NCBI RefSeq assembly: GCF_004210375.1 | Contig: NC_134834.1 | Coordinates: 14,307,857 to 14,371,856 of the forward strand | Direction of reading: 5' to 3' | Origin: Tachypleus tridentatus | Taxonomy: Eukaryota > Arthropoda > Merostomata > Xiphosura > Limulidae | Length of the DNA stretch: 64,000 bases | In this document: piece after piece, positions 21,114-30,890 of the stretch | Position numbering within the stretch: the first letter of the stretch is position 1 | How the letters are laid out: every line of letters starts with the position of its first letter | Notes under the pieces: generated by a model | What the model was told of the DNA's origin: nothing | What the model saw: only the letters and a program-made list of their open reading frames with translations | Databases searched by the model: none | Program-made: the position numbers and the translations under genes

Positions 21114-21521
21114 GTAAAGCTTTTTAACACGTGGACTGCTTATCCTGAGATAAAGTTTTCTATATTTATTCACAATTTTTACATTGTTAACTTAACCGGA
21201 ACTATTAGATTAGTAACGTTTTTCGATATTTTCCAATAATATTCGGTTTTCACAGTATCCATTGTGATATCCTCCTGTACAATGGGGTCGAAAAAACATT
21301 GTTTTAAGGAGTCACATCAGTATAAACTAGAAATTGTTTTATTTTTTAACTTTGTATTTTGATTAAATTGGAATTTTTTTAGAAGACGTTACGTTGTTGT
21401 GATGACCATACGGTCTAATTTAACCCAGGTCTTCAAGTAAGTTTTGATAATACCAGAAATGAAAAACAAATTATTGAGGAAACTCTTTTCGAAATAAACG
21501 AACAAAACAAATGTTCTGGTA
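21114..21521. other. Unique AT-rich DNA
   Basis: Nothing recognised. Confidence 0.4.
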
Positions 21522-21797
21522 ATGTATGTTTGTTTTTTTGAATTTCGCACAAAGCTACTCGAGGGCTATCTGTGCTAGCCGTCCCCAATTTAGTAGTGTA
21601 AGACTAGAGGGAAGGCAGCTAGTATCACCACCCACCGCCAACTCTTGGGCTACTCTTTTACCAACGAATAGTGGGATTGACCGTCACGTTATAGCGCCCC
21701 CACTGCTGAAAGGGCGAGCATGTTTGGTGCGACGGGGATTCGAACCCGTCACCCTCAGATTATGAGTCGAACGCCTTAACCACCTGGCCATGCCAGG
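21522..21797 (-). mobile_element. SINE1 copy, full length
   Basis: TTTGTTTTTTTGAATTTCGC tail, intact body, B box GGGATTCGAACCCGTCACC, head CCTGGCCATGCCAGGG. The plus-strand open frame through it (21526-21765) is antisense SINE and not a gene. Confidence 0.94.
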
Positions 21798-22284
21798 GTC
21801 ACTCCCGTTCTGTTCTAAATAAAAATTAACTATCCCGTTCTGCCCGAAACACAGATTTTTGAATATGTGTCCAGCTATTTTAAAGCGTCACAGTGGTTCA
21901 TCACCGTGTTTGCTGGATGTATAACCTGAAGACAGAATTTTCTTTTACAGACCATTACCTACGGTTGTGTGAGTTCTAACTTGTTGGCAGGAGTCCAGGT
22001 ATATTTTATCCCAGTAAAAGTTAGGCTTAGAGTCAATAGACGTTCTAGGAAGTGTTATGACAAATCACTGTACCGTGTAGAGGTGAAACATATCTATACT
22101 TTTGTCAGCCATTTTAATATCACGAGATATTTGCTTTCCTCACGGCATAACAAAACACGTGCACGAATAATATTCATGATTTAATAGCATGTTATTAGAT
22201 GCTGTTTTCCTGCTTATTCAAACTTTATTTTGGCAGTATCGGTGTTAATAAACTGCTACACTCACTCCATCGCTACACCTAGTG
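21798..22284. other. Unique DNA
   Basis: Nothing recognised. A 71-codon open frame at 21969-22184 lacks supporting signals. Confidence 0.4.
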
Positions 22285-23225
22285 ATAAAACTTTAACAGT
22301 TACTCTGTCATTAGACGAATTAATAAAATGTTAACACTTACTCTGTTACTAGAGGTGCTGATAAAATGTTAACACTAACTTTGTTACTAGAGCTGCTGAC
22401 GAAATGTTAACACTTACTCTGTTACTAGAGGTGCTGATAAAATGTTAACACTTACTCTGTTACTAGAGGTGCTGACGAAATGTTAACACTTACTCTATTA
22501 CTTGAGTCGCTGATAAATGTTAACACTTGCTCTATTACTAGAGTCGTTGATACAAGGTTAACACTCGCATTGTTATTAGAGGTGCCGATAAAATGTTAAC
22601 ACTCACATTGTTATTAGAGGTGCCGATAAAATGTTAACACTTACTTTGTTATTAGAGGTGCTGATAAAATGTTAACACTTACTTTGTTACTAGAGGTGCT
22701 GATAAAATGTTAACACTTACTCTGTTACTAGAGGTGTTGACGAAATGTTAACACTTACTCTGTTATTAGAGGCGCTGACGAAATGTTAACACTCACATTG
22801 TTACTAGAGGTGCCGATAAAATGTTAACACTTACTTTGTTACTAGAGGTGCTGATAAAATGTTAACACTTGCTTTATTACTAGAGTCGTTGATACAATGT
22901 TAACACTCACATTGTTATTAGAGGTGCCGATAAAATGTTAACACTTACTTTGTTATTAGAGGTGCTGATAAAATGTTAACACTTACTCTGTTACTAGAGG
23001 TGCTGACGAAATGTTAACACTTACTCTATTACTTGAGTCGCTGATAAATGTTAACACTTGCTTTATTACTAGAGTCATTGATACAAGGTTAACACTCGCA
23101 TTGTTATTAGAGGTGCCGATAAAATGTTAACACTCACATTGTTATTAGAGGTGCCGATAAAATGTTAACACTTACTTTGTTACTAGAGGTGCTGATAAAA
23201 TGTTAACACTTACTCTGTCATTAGA
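22285..23225 (+). repeat. 38-bp minisatellite, about 25 copies
   Basis: Unit: GCTGATAAAATGTTAACACT then TACTTTGTTACTAGAGGT. Variants are GACGAAATG, ACTCACATTG and GAGTCGTTGATACAAGG. Each unit carries the 8-bp palindrome TGTTAACA (an HpaI site). Blocks of units recur in the same order (about 22530-22700 versus 23060-23220), showing internal segmental duplication. Confidence 0.95.
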
Positions 23226-23619
23226 CATGCTCTTATCCGCATGTAAACTTCTAATATTCTGTCACTTATCGCAGTGCTAAAATTCGAAGATAGAGATACA
23301 AACGTTAGATCGCTCGATATTGTAATAGTAAGCGAACATAGGGGAAAATGTGACACTGTGTCGTTTAAATGTAACACAAAGTTGCTTAATATATCCACAT
23401 CAGTGTTAAAACGATCAATGGAAGTGTCAACTGCCTACCCAAGCAGTACCAACGTTGGTAACTCTGTGGGGTTCACTCCACTCAAAAAGAAAAATCCCTT
23501 CCGCAAGAACACGAGCGCTCTCTTAGATGTAATATTGCGTCCGTAATTATTGGAAAAGCAAACATGAAACAAATGAACAATAATTCTAAGAAACAGTTCA
23601 TTATGGACAAAACACATAC
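23226..23619. other. Unique interval, lower AT
   Basis: Plus-strand open frame 23274-23546 (90 codons) shows no recognised domain. On the minus strand this would be the beginning of the long first intron of the CAP gene. Confidence 0.35.
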
Positions 23620-23722
23620 CAGTTCATTTCGAAGATCTCAGCTTCCTTCTCGATGTCAGTATCTTCACGAAAGGTCACGTTCGAAAGATTCCTACTGTCT
23701 TGTTGCTGCCAAGGTAAAGGAA
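23620..23722 (-). other. Candidate non-coding first exon of the CAP gene
   Basis: A minus-strand donor GAACTG|GTATGT lies at 23620/23619. A TATAAAG lies about 30 bases upstream of the assumed start. The exon contains an ATG (ATGAACTG) near its 3' end. Spliced to the 18517 exon, that ATG would open a roughly 51-codon upstream frame out of phase with the CAP frame, ending in TAG inside coding exon 1. The link to the CAP gene is inferred from strand and position. No phase check is possible if the exon is non-coding. Confidence 0.28.
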
Positions 23723-23752
23723 CAAACTTATTTCTCTACCTGGCATTTTTCC

Positions 23753-23759
23753 CTTTATA
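23753..23759 (-). promoter_or_regulatory. Possible TATA box
   Basis: TATAAAG on the minus strand inside a locally GC-richer segment (23760-24240 has several CG dinucleotides and CACGTG-type words). It is positioned about 30 bases before the candidate first exon. Sequence pattern only. Confidence 0.25.
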
Positions 23760-24359
23760 ATAACAGCGCCAGACGCGTATCTTATTTCTCTCGAGTGATG
23801 CGGACCGGAAGAATAATGGTTTATTTGCGGATGAAACCTAGGAGCGCTGTGCCCCTGTTTATGTGACTTCTAAATCGATAAACCAACTCTTCCATATTTG
23901 TGAAAGGCAACAGCCCTCGTCTACCGGTTGGCAGGTTCTATCGGTCTTATGAAAATATTTTGTTAATTACAAACGTATCTCCTAGCTATTCTGTCTAACT
24001 AAGAGTGGAGTTTTACCCCCGCTAATTCACATAAATACATTCGTTGGAGTGACGCATGTTGCTTCCCAGGTCCATTCATAGAGCGGATTGACTGCTATGA
24101 GAAAACGCATGCGTACAAGTGTGCGGACTAAAGTGAACCGCAAAGATGCTCCTTTGGTGGGTACGTGCCGTACTGTGTTTCCTGAGGGCGCAGTTTCGTG
24201 TTAGGTCGAAGGTCACGTGACTTTAATATATGATAACTAGTGAAAGATCACTTAGGAATTCTAATGTCGTGGGTTTTTATGAAATCAAGTTTCTTTACGT
24301 ATTAAGTATTACTAATGCAAATAATTCTGTTGTTTTTACTTTTTAAAGTTCAGGATTGA
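23760..24359. other. GC-richer unique interval (possible promoter region)
   Basis: No coding exon recognised. Contains GGTCACGTGAC-like palindromic sequence near 24212-24222. Could be promoter-proximal DNA of the minus-strand CAP gene. Confidence 0.3.
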
Positions 24360-25300
24360 GTGGAAGTTATCCACATCACTAAGGTTGAGTACTTCCACAT
24401 AATTGAGGAGGTTTTAAGTAAACCACTAAGGTATTATAACACTTCCACACAATTGAGGTGGTTTTAAATAAATCACTATGGCATTATAACACTTTCACAT
24501 AATTAAGGTGGTTTTAAGTAAACCACTAAGGTATTATAACACTTCCATATAATTGAGGTGGTTTTAAAGAAACCACTAAGGTATTATAACACTTCCACAT
24601 AATTGAGGAGGTTTTAAGTAAACCACTAAGGTATTATAACACTTTCACATAATTGAGGTAGTTTTAAGTAAACCACTAAGGTATTATAACACTTCCACAT
24701 AATTGAGGAGGTTTTAAGTAAACCACTAAGGTATTATAACACTTTCACATAATTGAGGTGGTTTTAAGTAAACCACTAAGGTATTATAACACTTCCACAT
24801 AATTGAGGTGGTTTTAAAGAAACCACTAAGGTATTATAACACTTCCACATAATTGAAGACGTTTTAAGTAAACCACTAAGGTATTATAACACTTCCACAT
24901 AATTGAGGTGGTTTTAGGGAAACCACTAAGGTATTATAACACTTCCACATAATTGAGGTGGTTTTAAAGAAACCACTAAGGTATTATAACACTTCCACAT
25001 AATTGAAGACGTTTTAAGTAAACCACTAAGGTATTATAACACTTCCACATAATTGAGGTGGTTTTAGGAAACCACTAAGGTATTATAACACTTCCACATA
25101 ATTGAGGTGGTTTTAAAGAAACCACTAAGGTATTATAACACTTCCACATAATTGAAGACGTTTTAAGTAAACCACTAAGGTATTATAACACTTCCACATA
25201 ATTGAGGAAGTTTTAAGTAAACCACTAAGACATTATAACACTTCCACATAATTGAGGTGGTTTTAGGGAAACCACTAAGGTATTATAACACTTCCACTTA
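24360..25300 (+). repeat. 50-bp minisatellite with per-unit hairpin, about 19 copies
   Basis: Unit: AACCACTAAGGTATTATAAC, then ACTTCCACATAATTGAGGTG, then GTTTTAAGTA. Across the unit boundary GTGGTTT-TAAGT-AAACCAC forms a 7-bp stem with a 5-base loop. From about 24.8 kb, three variants (TTTAAAGAA, GAAGACGTTTTAAGTA and GTTTTAGGGA) alternate in order, giving a trimeric 150-bp higher-order repeat. Confidence 0.95.
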
Positions 25301-25366
25301 ATTAGGGGCGGCTAACGCAGATAGCCCTCGTGTAGCTTTGCGCGAAATTCAAAAGAAACAAGCAAA
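25301..25366 (+). mobile_element. SINE1 3'-tail fragment at array edge
   Basis: AATTAGGGGCGGCTAACGC, AGATAGCCCTCGTGTAGCTT and GCGCGAAATTCAAAAGAAAC. It joins the last 50-bp repeat directly, with no tRNA head. Confidence 0.85.
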
Positions 25367-26090
25367 ACGAAAAATATTTCTCTTTGAGTCAATATCACGG
25401 AGGATGAACATTACAAAACTAATTAAGCTTAATTCTACGTCATTAACAATGATCTTGTTGCTCAGCCAATCGTTTCTTTCGTGGTACGTCCATGTTCTGT
25501 TCATTTTGTATTTAAACCTATATAATGTCACAGTCGACAAGCACGCGATCACGTGTGCTTGTTTTACAATTTATCGTTAAACTTGCATTTTACTTTACGC
25601 AGTTTCTAATCATCTCGTGGTCGAACAAATAGGCTTATGTCTATTTCAATTTATGTTCCAGATTAACCGTTCTTAAGTATCAAATAAGGTCCTCACACAT
25701 GAAAATGTTTTATATTCTTTTCTCAATTTTAAGAACTTCTCCTAAGCTAAGTTTCGGTCAGTTTCTACGGAAGAATACACGTAAGTTGGTTCATGAACTA
25801 AATACATGTTTACCTGCATGTGGTGCTATTACAGATGTTGTTTGTTTTGAAACTTTAATTTTGTTTTTGTTGAATGTTATTTATCTCATAGAAATAGTTA
25901 TTTGTGGTAACGTTTACCATCGGTTTTTGAGAAATCACTGTTATCTATAATCAACGAAATATGTTCAATAAAAAAACACTTATTTTATTTCCACTAATGC
26001 AGGACCTGAACGGTTAAAATCTAAACATGTAAATGTGACACATCTCACATTCCAAAATCTTATTTTATGTTGAGTTTTAGTAAATACGAC
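25367..26090. other. Unique AT-rich DNA
   Basis: Overlapping short open frames on both strands (25338-25580, 25699-25950). None has a recognised domain. Confidence 0.4.
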
Positions 26091-26102
26091 AGAATACCTT
26101 AT
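26091..26102. repeat. Target-site duplication of Penelope-like element (left)
   Basis: AGAATACCTTAT, repeated exactly at 27321-27332 on the other side of the element. Confidence 0.8.
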
Positions 26103-26151
26103 ATGCAAAAACGGCTCGTTTGGGTTGAGAAAATATTTTACATAGAAGAGC

Positions 26152-26189
26152 GAACAACGTTTCGACCTTCTTCGGTCATCGTCAGGTTC
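26152..26189 (-). ncRNA. Hammerhead ribozyme motif (left PLE end)
   Basis: On the minus strand the order is stem I GAAC, core CUGACGA, one extra U, stem II GACC-GAAGAA-GGUC, core GAAA, then CGUU and stem I return GUUC. Stem III is only the self-complementary ACGU, so activity would need a dimer. This matches the minimal type-I hammerheads described in PLEs. All pairs of stems I and II are intact in this copy. Confidence 0.72.
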
Positions 26190-26301
26190 ACAAAGAAAGA
26201 GGTAACTGACCGGAAGCTGACCACATGTTTGAAAGGGGTTGTGTAACTGAGTGTCGGAATGTAGAGGGGGAATCACATGTGAACAGGAAGAAAACAATTA
26301 A

Positions 26302-27071
26302 ATATCATTTATTAACCTCAAAATTACAAGAACCGACACACAATTCAAAACAGAAATCCACTGGAAAATCACCCATACTGGACTATACATTCCTTGGGAC
26401 TCAGCACATGAAACAAATCAAAAACTCAACATACTAAGAAACCAAATAAACACAGCCATAAAACCATGCTCACCAGATAAAATTAACGATGAATTAGACA
26501 AAATAAAACAATACTTCATCAACATCAATAAGTTTCCTCCACAAACCGTAGAAAACATTATACGCACACACCAAGACAGAAAGCAAAATCAACCAACTAA
26601 AGTAAATATATCTCACGAATCAAAAAATCACAAAACCATATACTGCTGTATACCATATATTCCTGACATCAGCAAACAAATAACCAACATTTGGCAAAAA
26701 CTAGTAACAAAATATGACATTCCAGTTAATACCAAATTTATTCAAAAACCAGGCACAAAACTGAGGTCTATACTATGTAAAAACTACACTGACAAACACC
26801 ACACCAACATTATTTATAAAATACAATGTGATAACTGCCACGACTTCTATATTGGAGAAACAAGTAGAAAAATGGAAACCAGATTCAGAGAACATAAAAA
26901 GTCACCTTCACACGTTTTCGAACACTGCAAGTCAAATAAACACAACATAACCATAGAAAACACTCAAATACTAAATAAAGAAACAAACGCAAAATTAAAG
27001 AAGCCTTACTTATACAACAACTTAAACCCAAAATAAACCAATATAAAGGAACGCCTTTATACCTATATTAA
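26302..27071 (+). pseudogene. PLE protein remnant: RT C-terminus plus GIY-YIG endonuclease
   Basis: An open frame runs from 26302 (after an in-frame TAA at 26299) to a stop at 27034-27036. It lacks a usable start codon. The first part (LKITRTDTQFKTEIHWKITH) resembles the end of PLE reverse transcriptases, and YIPDISKQITNIWQKL with KPGTKLRSILCKNYTD is the PLE linker. The endonuclease core reads IIYKIQCDNCHDFYIGETSR then RFREHKKS: a GIY-YIG nuclease with the Arg of RFREH and the Cys/His residues typical of PLEs. Near 26990-27000 a one-base shift moves the true C-terminus into another frame. That frame continues to a TAA at 27069-27071. The gene is dead: no RT core, no start and one frameshift. 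Confidence 0.85.
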
Positions 27072-27193
27072 TATAATAAAATAAATAAATTATATATTCA
27101 AACATCTAATACCGCCCTCTACATTGCGACACTCAGTTACACAACCCCATCCAAACATGTGGTCAGCTATCGGTCAGTTACCTCTTTCTTTGT

Positions 27194-27231
27194 GAACCTG
27201 ACGATGACCGAAGAAGGTCGAAACGTTATTC
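27194..27231 (+). ncRNA. Hammerhead ribozyme motif (right PLE end)
   Basis: Same layout as the left copy, in the sense orientation of the PLE frame. GAAC, CUGACGA, U, GACC-GAAGAA-GGUC and GAAA are intact. The stem I return strand is AUUC instead of GUUC, so the pair next to the cleavage site is C-A. That should weaken it. Confidence 0.65.
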
Positions 27232-27320
27232 GCTCTTCTATGTAAAATATTTTCTCAACCCAAACGAGCCGTTTTTGCATATAAATTTCTCAACAAGTTG
27301 GTTTCTCGACATCACTGATT

Positions 27321-27332
27321 AGAATACCTTAT
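27321..27332. repeat. Target-site duplication of Penelope-like element (right)
   Basis: AGAATACCTTAT, identical to 26091-26102. Confidence 0.8.
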
Positions 27333-27539
27333 GTATTGTCTCAATGGACAATAGACAGGCTGTTATTGTTAATAATTGAGAAATCTGACAACAGATAGCG
27401 CTACACTCTATTCTGTTACCGTTCCATCAGTTTTGTCGTACATGTAGGTGATGCATGGATACTTTAGATTTCCTGATCGTAAGTTCTTTATTCGATTATG
27501 TTGTGTATATTTGATTTTTTTTGTTTGCGAACTATTCCC
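27333..27539. other. Unique interval
   Basis: Nothing recognised. Confidence 0.4.
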
Positions 27540-27818
27540 AGCGTTTGGGAGCTAACGGGATCACACTTGGCAGATGAACTGGGAGTGACCCGTGGGGTGT
27601 CCTTATCTATATGGCATAGTCCTCATATCAAGAAGGCCAAAGCTCGCCCAGACATAATGAGGGCTTGGGAGTAAGTTTTCGGTGCTGAACTCGAACCTGA
27701 TATCGATTTTTCTGTTCTTGGCGCCCCTAAAATCTCGTACTATCTCTCACAAACTAGCGAGACCAAACGTGGCACATGCGCTCGGATACTAGACCTCATT
27801 TTGAAGAAGCTACAGAGG
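27540..27818 (+). other. Coding-like remnant, unrecognised
   Basis: GC-richer than the surroundings. One frame, about 27538-27675, reads PSVWELTGSHLADELGVTRG then VSLSIWHSPHIKKAKARP and DIMRAWE before a TAA. It has no ATG start. Downstream the open frame is lost. Possibly the eroded end of a transposon protein or retropseudogene. I do not recognise the family. Confidence 0.3.
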
Positions 27819-27905
27819 TGTGTGTGTGTTTTTCGTATAGCAAAGCCACAAAGGGGAATCGAACCCCTGATTTTAGCGTTGTAAATCCGAATCTACAGAC
27901 GTAAC
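27819..27905 (-). mobile_element. SINE2 copy with internal deletion
   Basis: TGTGTGTGTGTTTTTCGTAT tail and AGCAAAGCCACAAAGGGG, in which the TATCTGCTGAGTCC core has been deleted. B box AATCGAACCCCTGA intact. Head truncated after TGTAAATCCGAATCTACAG. Confidence 0.8.
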
Positions 27906-28433
27906 TGACAACGATTGAGAAGTAACGTGGAAATTCTATGGATCACGTGGGTGACTTTGAACACAACAGTAAAGAGAGGTTATTTAAAGTTAGTTCTAAT
28001 ACGTTAATAAAAGTCACAATTTGAAAATATAACAGCGTTCTTCATTTTAACATGACGAAGCAACTGTGAACTGTAAAATTTACTTATAAAATAATGTACA
28101 GAATTTCTATATCAAAATTTGCACGATGGACATTGTCGTCAGCATGTTGAGTTTTCATTTCATGAGTGTAATCGTAAATCACCATTAATTATGTTTTCAT
28201 TAGAATTTCGATGTAACCAAATAAGCAGCTAATTATTGATTATTAGTTATTAAACACCATGCGTTCAACGGAAGAACTTACTTTGTAATTTTTATCATAT
28301 TTTACTTGATGTCCCTGAAGGTTCTTCTTGTGTTATTAAGTTATCATTTCAATTTTAATAAGTACAGTTCACCTAATTATCTTGTGTTTACGAAATGAAG
28401 AGGCCTCATAAACGTACGTCTCTGTTATTTCGG
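27906..28433. other. Unique AT-rich DNA
   Basis: Nothing recognised. Confidence 0.4.
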
Positions 28434-28556
28434 ACCCCTGGCTCAGCGGTATGTTTGCGGACTTACAACGCAAAAAAAACCGGTTTCGATACCCGTGGTG
28501 GGCAGAGCACAGATAACCCATTGTGTAGCTTTGTGCTTAATTCAAAACTACAACAA
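28434..28556 (+). mobile_element. SINE3 copy, full length
   Basis: CCCTGGCTCAGCGGTATGTT head (A box), GCGGACTTACAACGC, CCGGTTTCGATACCCGTGG B box, GCAGAGCACAGATAACCC, TGTGTAGCTTTGTGCTTAAT and tail TCAAAACTACAACAAC. The best reference copy of SINE3 in the window. Confidence 0.92.
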
Positions 28557-28565
28557 CAACGTATT

Positions 28566-28786
28566 TTGGGCCCGGCATGGCCAGGTGTGTTAAGGCATTC
28601 GACTCCCCGTCGCACCAAACATGCTCGCCCTTTCAGCCATTATGGGCGTTATAATGTGAGGGTCAATCCCACTATTCGTTGGTAAAAGAGTAGCCTAAGA
28701 GTTGGCGGTGGGTGTTGATGACTAGCTGCCTTCCCTCTAGTCTTACACTGCAAACTTAGGGACGACTAGCACAGATAGACCTCGAG
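28566..28786 (+). mobile_element. SINE1 copy with deletion in the tRNA head
   Basis: GGGCCCGGCATGGCCAGGTG head. Then ATTCGACTCCCCGTCGCACC, in which the anticodon-to-B-box segment is lost. The body follows to CAGATAGACCTCGAG. Tail missing. Confidence 0.9.
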
Positions 28787-28870
28787 ACCAAATACAAACT
28801 ATTATTTCGACATTTAATAACTTCTTTTTGTTATCAAGATGTTGTCCAGGTTTATCAAAATGTTTTATTA

Positions 28871-29137
28871 TTGTTTGTTTTTGAATGTCGCGCAAAGCTA
28901 CTCGAGGGCTATCTACGCTAGCCGTCCCTAATTTAGCAGTGTAAGACTAGAGGGAAGGCAGCTAGTCATTACCACCCACCGCCAAATCTTGGGCTACTCT
29001 TTTACCAACGAATAGTGGGATTGACCGTCATTTTATAACGCCCCCACGGCTGAAAGGGGCAAGCATTCTTGGTGTGACGGGGATGCGAACCCGCGACCTT
29101 CAGATTACGAGTCACACGCTTTAACCCACCTGGCCAT
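28871..29137 (-). mobile_element. SINE1 copy
   Basis: TTGTTTGTTTTTGAATGTCG tail, full body, B box GGGATGCGAACCCGCGACC. The head ends at CCACCTGGCCATG. Confidence 0.93.
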
Positions 29138-29224
29138 GTTTTATTACTAAGTTCGGTATAACTTTATTTATAATTCAATAACACAAGAAGTTCTTCTGTA
29201 ATTGTTCTAAATAATATTTTTATT

Positions 29225-29453
29225 TGGCCTGGCATGGCCGAGCGCGTTAAGGCATGCTCTCGTAATCTGATGGTCGCGGGTTCGCATTCGAGTCGCGCTA
29301 AACATGCTCGCCCTCCCAGCCGTGGGGGCGTTATAACATTACGGTCAATCCCACTTTTCGTTGGTACAAAGAGTAGCCCAAGAGTTGGCGGTGGGTGGTG
29401 ATGACTAGCTGCCTTCCCTTTAGTTTTCCACTGCTAAATTAGGGACGGCTAGG
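29225..29453 (+). mobile_element. SINE1 copy, tail-truncated
   Basis: GGCCTGGCATGGCCGAGCGC head, CTCGTAATCTGATGGTCGCG, B box GGGTTCGCATTCG, body to GGGACGGCTAGG. Tail absent. Confidence 0.92.
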
Positions 29454-29989
29454 TGCAGTGGGCTAACAACCTACTCACTTAAAATTCTGTTACAGAAACC
29501 GCAGTGATTGCGGCCCTATGTTCCTTAAGGAATTGAGTGGCAAAAAAAAATATATTTCTATTTAAAATTCCACTTATTTTATTGGTTGTAAGGTACAAAT
29601 ACTTTCTCATATCATCGTTTTGATTGGTTGGGCCGAACCTAGGGTTCAGCATGATTGGCTGCAGTCAGAAATATCCCAGGTTTGAACAAATAGTATGACG
29701 ATAAACACTCTCAGTGCGTTACAGTTGTGACAGTCATTGTCTCTATTTGGATAAAAGCCGCACAGACGACGGGCACTGCATATCGGCTGCCTTCCTTCTG
29801 ATCTCCACTCTAATTCGTGAGCTATGTCCGAATCTTGATTTTTGTGACCTAGCTGTTTAGCCCATGTGTTGTATAAGCTGCCGTTAGCATTCGGAATACC
29901 AAATTCACAAACAACAGAAACATTTTGTTATTACTAATTTTGCATTTAATAAATAAGTTTAGGACAAACCTCTAACATAATATATAGAA
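29454..29989. other. Unique interval after SINE1
   Basis: Positions 29454-29540 (GTGGGCTAACAACCTACTCA, then GAAACCGCAGTGATTGCGG) look like part of another, unclassified repeat. The rest is not recognised. Confidence 0.35.
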
Positions 29990-30112
29990 CTACCTGTGAC
30001 TTAGAGGTAAGTCTGAGAGCATTTAACTCTCAAAATTGAGTTTAGATACCTGCAGTGCGCAGAGCACATACAACTCGTTGTATATATTCTGTTTATAACA
30101 AAAACAAACACT
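29990..30112 (+). mobile_element. SINE3-like diverged copy
   Basis: ACCTGTGACTTAGAGGTAAG head, GAGTTTAGATACCTGCAGTG (decayed B box), GCAGAGCACATACAACTCG core. It leads straight into the first 35-bp repeat through AACAAAAACAAACAC. Confidence 0.65.
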
Positions 30113-30560
30113 ATATAGATTTAGAAATAACGTAAAAAACAAACACTGTATAGATTTAGAAATAACGTAATAAACAAACACTGTATAGATTTAGATATAA
30201 CGTAAAAAACAAACACTGTATAGATTTAGAAATAACGTAAAAAACAAACACTGTATAGATTTAGAAATAACGTAAAAACAAACACTATATAGATTTAGAA
30301 ATAACGTAAAAAACAAACAGTATATAGATTTAGATATAACGTAAAAACAAACACTGTATAGATTTAGAAATAACGTAAAAAACACTGTATAGATTTAGAA
30401 ATAACGTAAAAACAAACACTGTATAGATTTAGATATAACGTAAAAAACAAACACTGTATAGATTTAGAAATAACGTAAAAACAAACACTGTATAGATTTA
30501 GAAATAACGTAAAACACAAACACTGTATAGATTTAGAAATAACGTAAAAAACAAACAGTA
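30100..30560 (+). repeat. 35-bp AT-rich minisatellite, about 13 copies
   Basis: Unit: AAAAAACAAACACTGTATAG then ATTTAGAAATAACGT, varying by one A or A/T changes. It starts at the CAAA-type tail of the SINE3-like copy. Confidence 0.93.
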
Positions 30561-30890
30561 TATGAACTAGGATTAAAATAAGAAACAAACAGTAATTGGA
30601 CTTAGGACTAAACTAAAAATAAACAATATATGGATTCAGTACAAACTTAAAAATAAATAATATATGGTGTTAGGATAAACCTAGAGTGTAAACAAAGAGA
30701 ATGTAGATTTAGGACTAATCTAAATAATAAACAGTATATTTTTAGGACTGAACTCAAAATATAAAAAATAACACATGAATTTAATACAAAATATAAAAAA
30801 CAGTATTTTTCATTAATCTAAAAATAAACGGTATGTGAATTTAGGGCAAATCTAAAAACAAACATACAATATATGGTTTTAGGACTGACC
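30561..30890 (+). repeat. Decayed continuation of the 35-bp array
   Basis: Looser units such as AAACAAACAGTA...TTAGGACTAA and AATAAACAATATATGGATT continue with much lower identity, as expected for an older flank of the array. Confidence 0.6.

Larger units (their letters stand above)
26103..27320 (+). mobile_element. Truncated Penelope-like element (PLE)
   Basis: The element is bounded by a 12-bp direct duplication. Its terminal segments (about 26103-26280 and 27112-27283) are inverted copies of each other. Landmarks are AAAAACGGCTCGTTTGGG on the left and its complement on the right, and GTTACACAACCCC with its complement. A tail of about 38 bp follows the right repeat before the duplication. 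Inside is the 3' part of the single PLE ORF. The N-terminal and central reverse-transcriptase parts are absent, so the copy is non-autonomous. Inverted terminal arrangements are known for PLE insertions. Confidence 0.9.

Noticed and set aside
21526..21765. Recurring peptides of the type TNSGIDRHVIAPP ... RRGFEPVTL in several open frames
   Set aside because: They are antisense translations of SINE1 (also at 36696, 38108 and 48524), which explains their recurrence.
23274..23866. Plus-strand frames of 90 and 100 codons before the possible CAP first exon
   Set aside because: No domain, no convincing splice sites, and overlap with minus-strand signals of similar weight.
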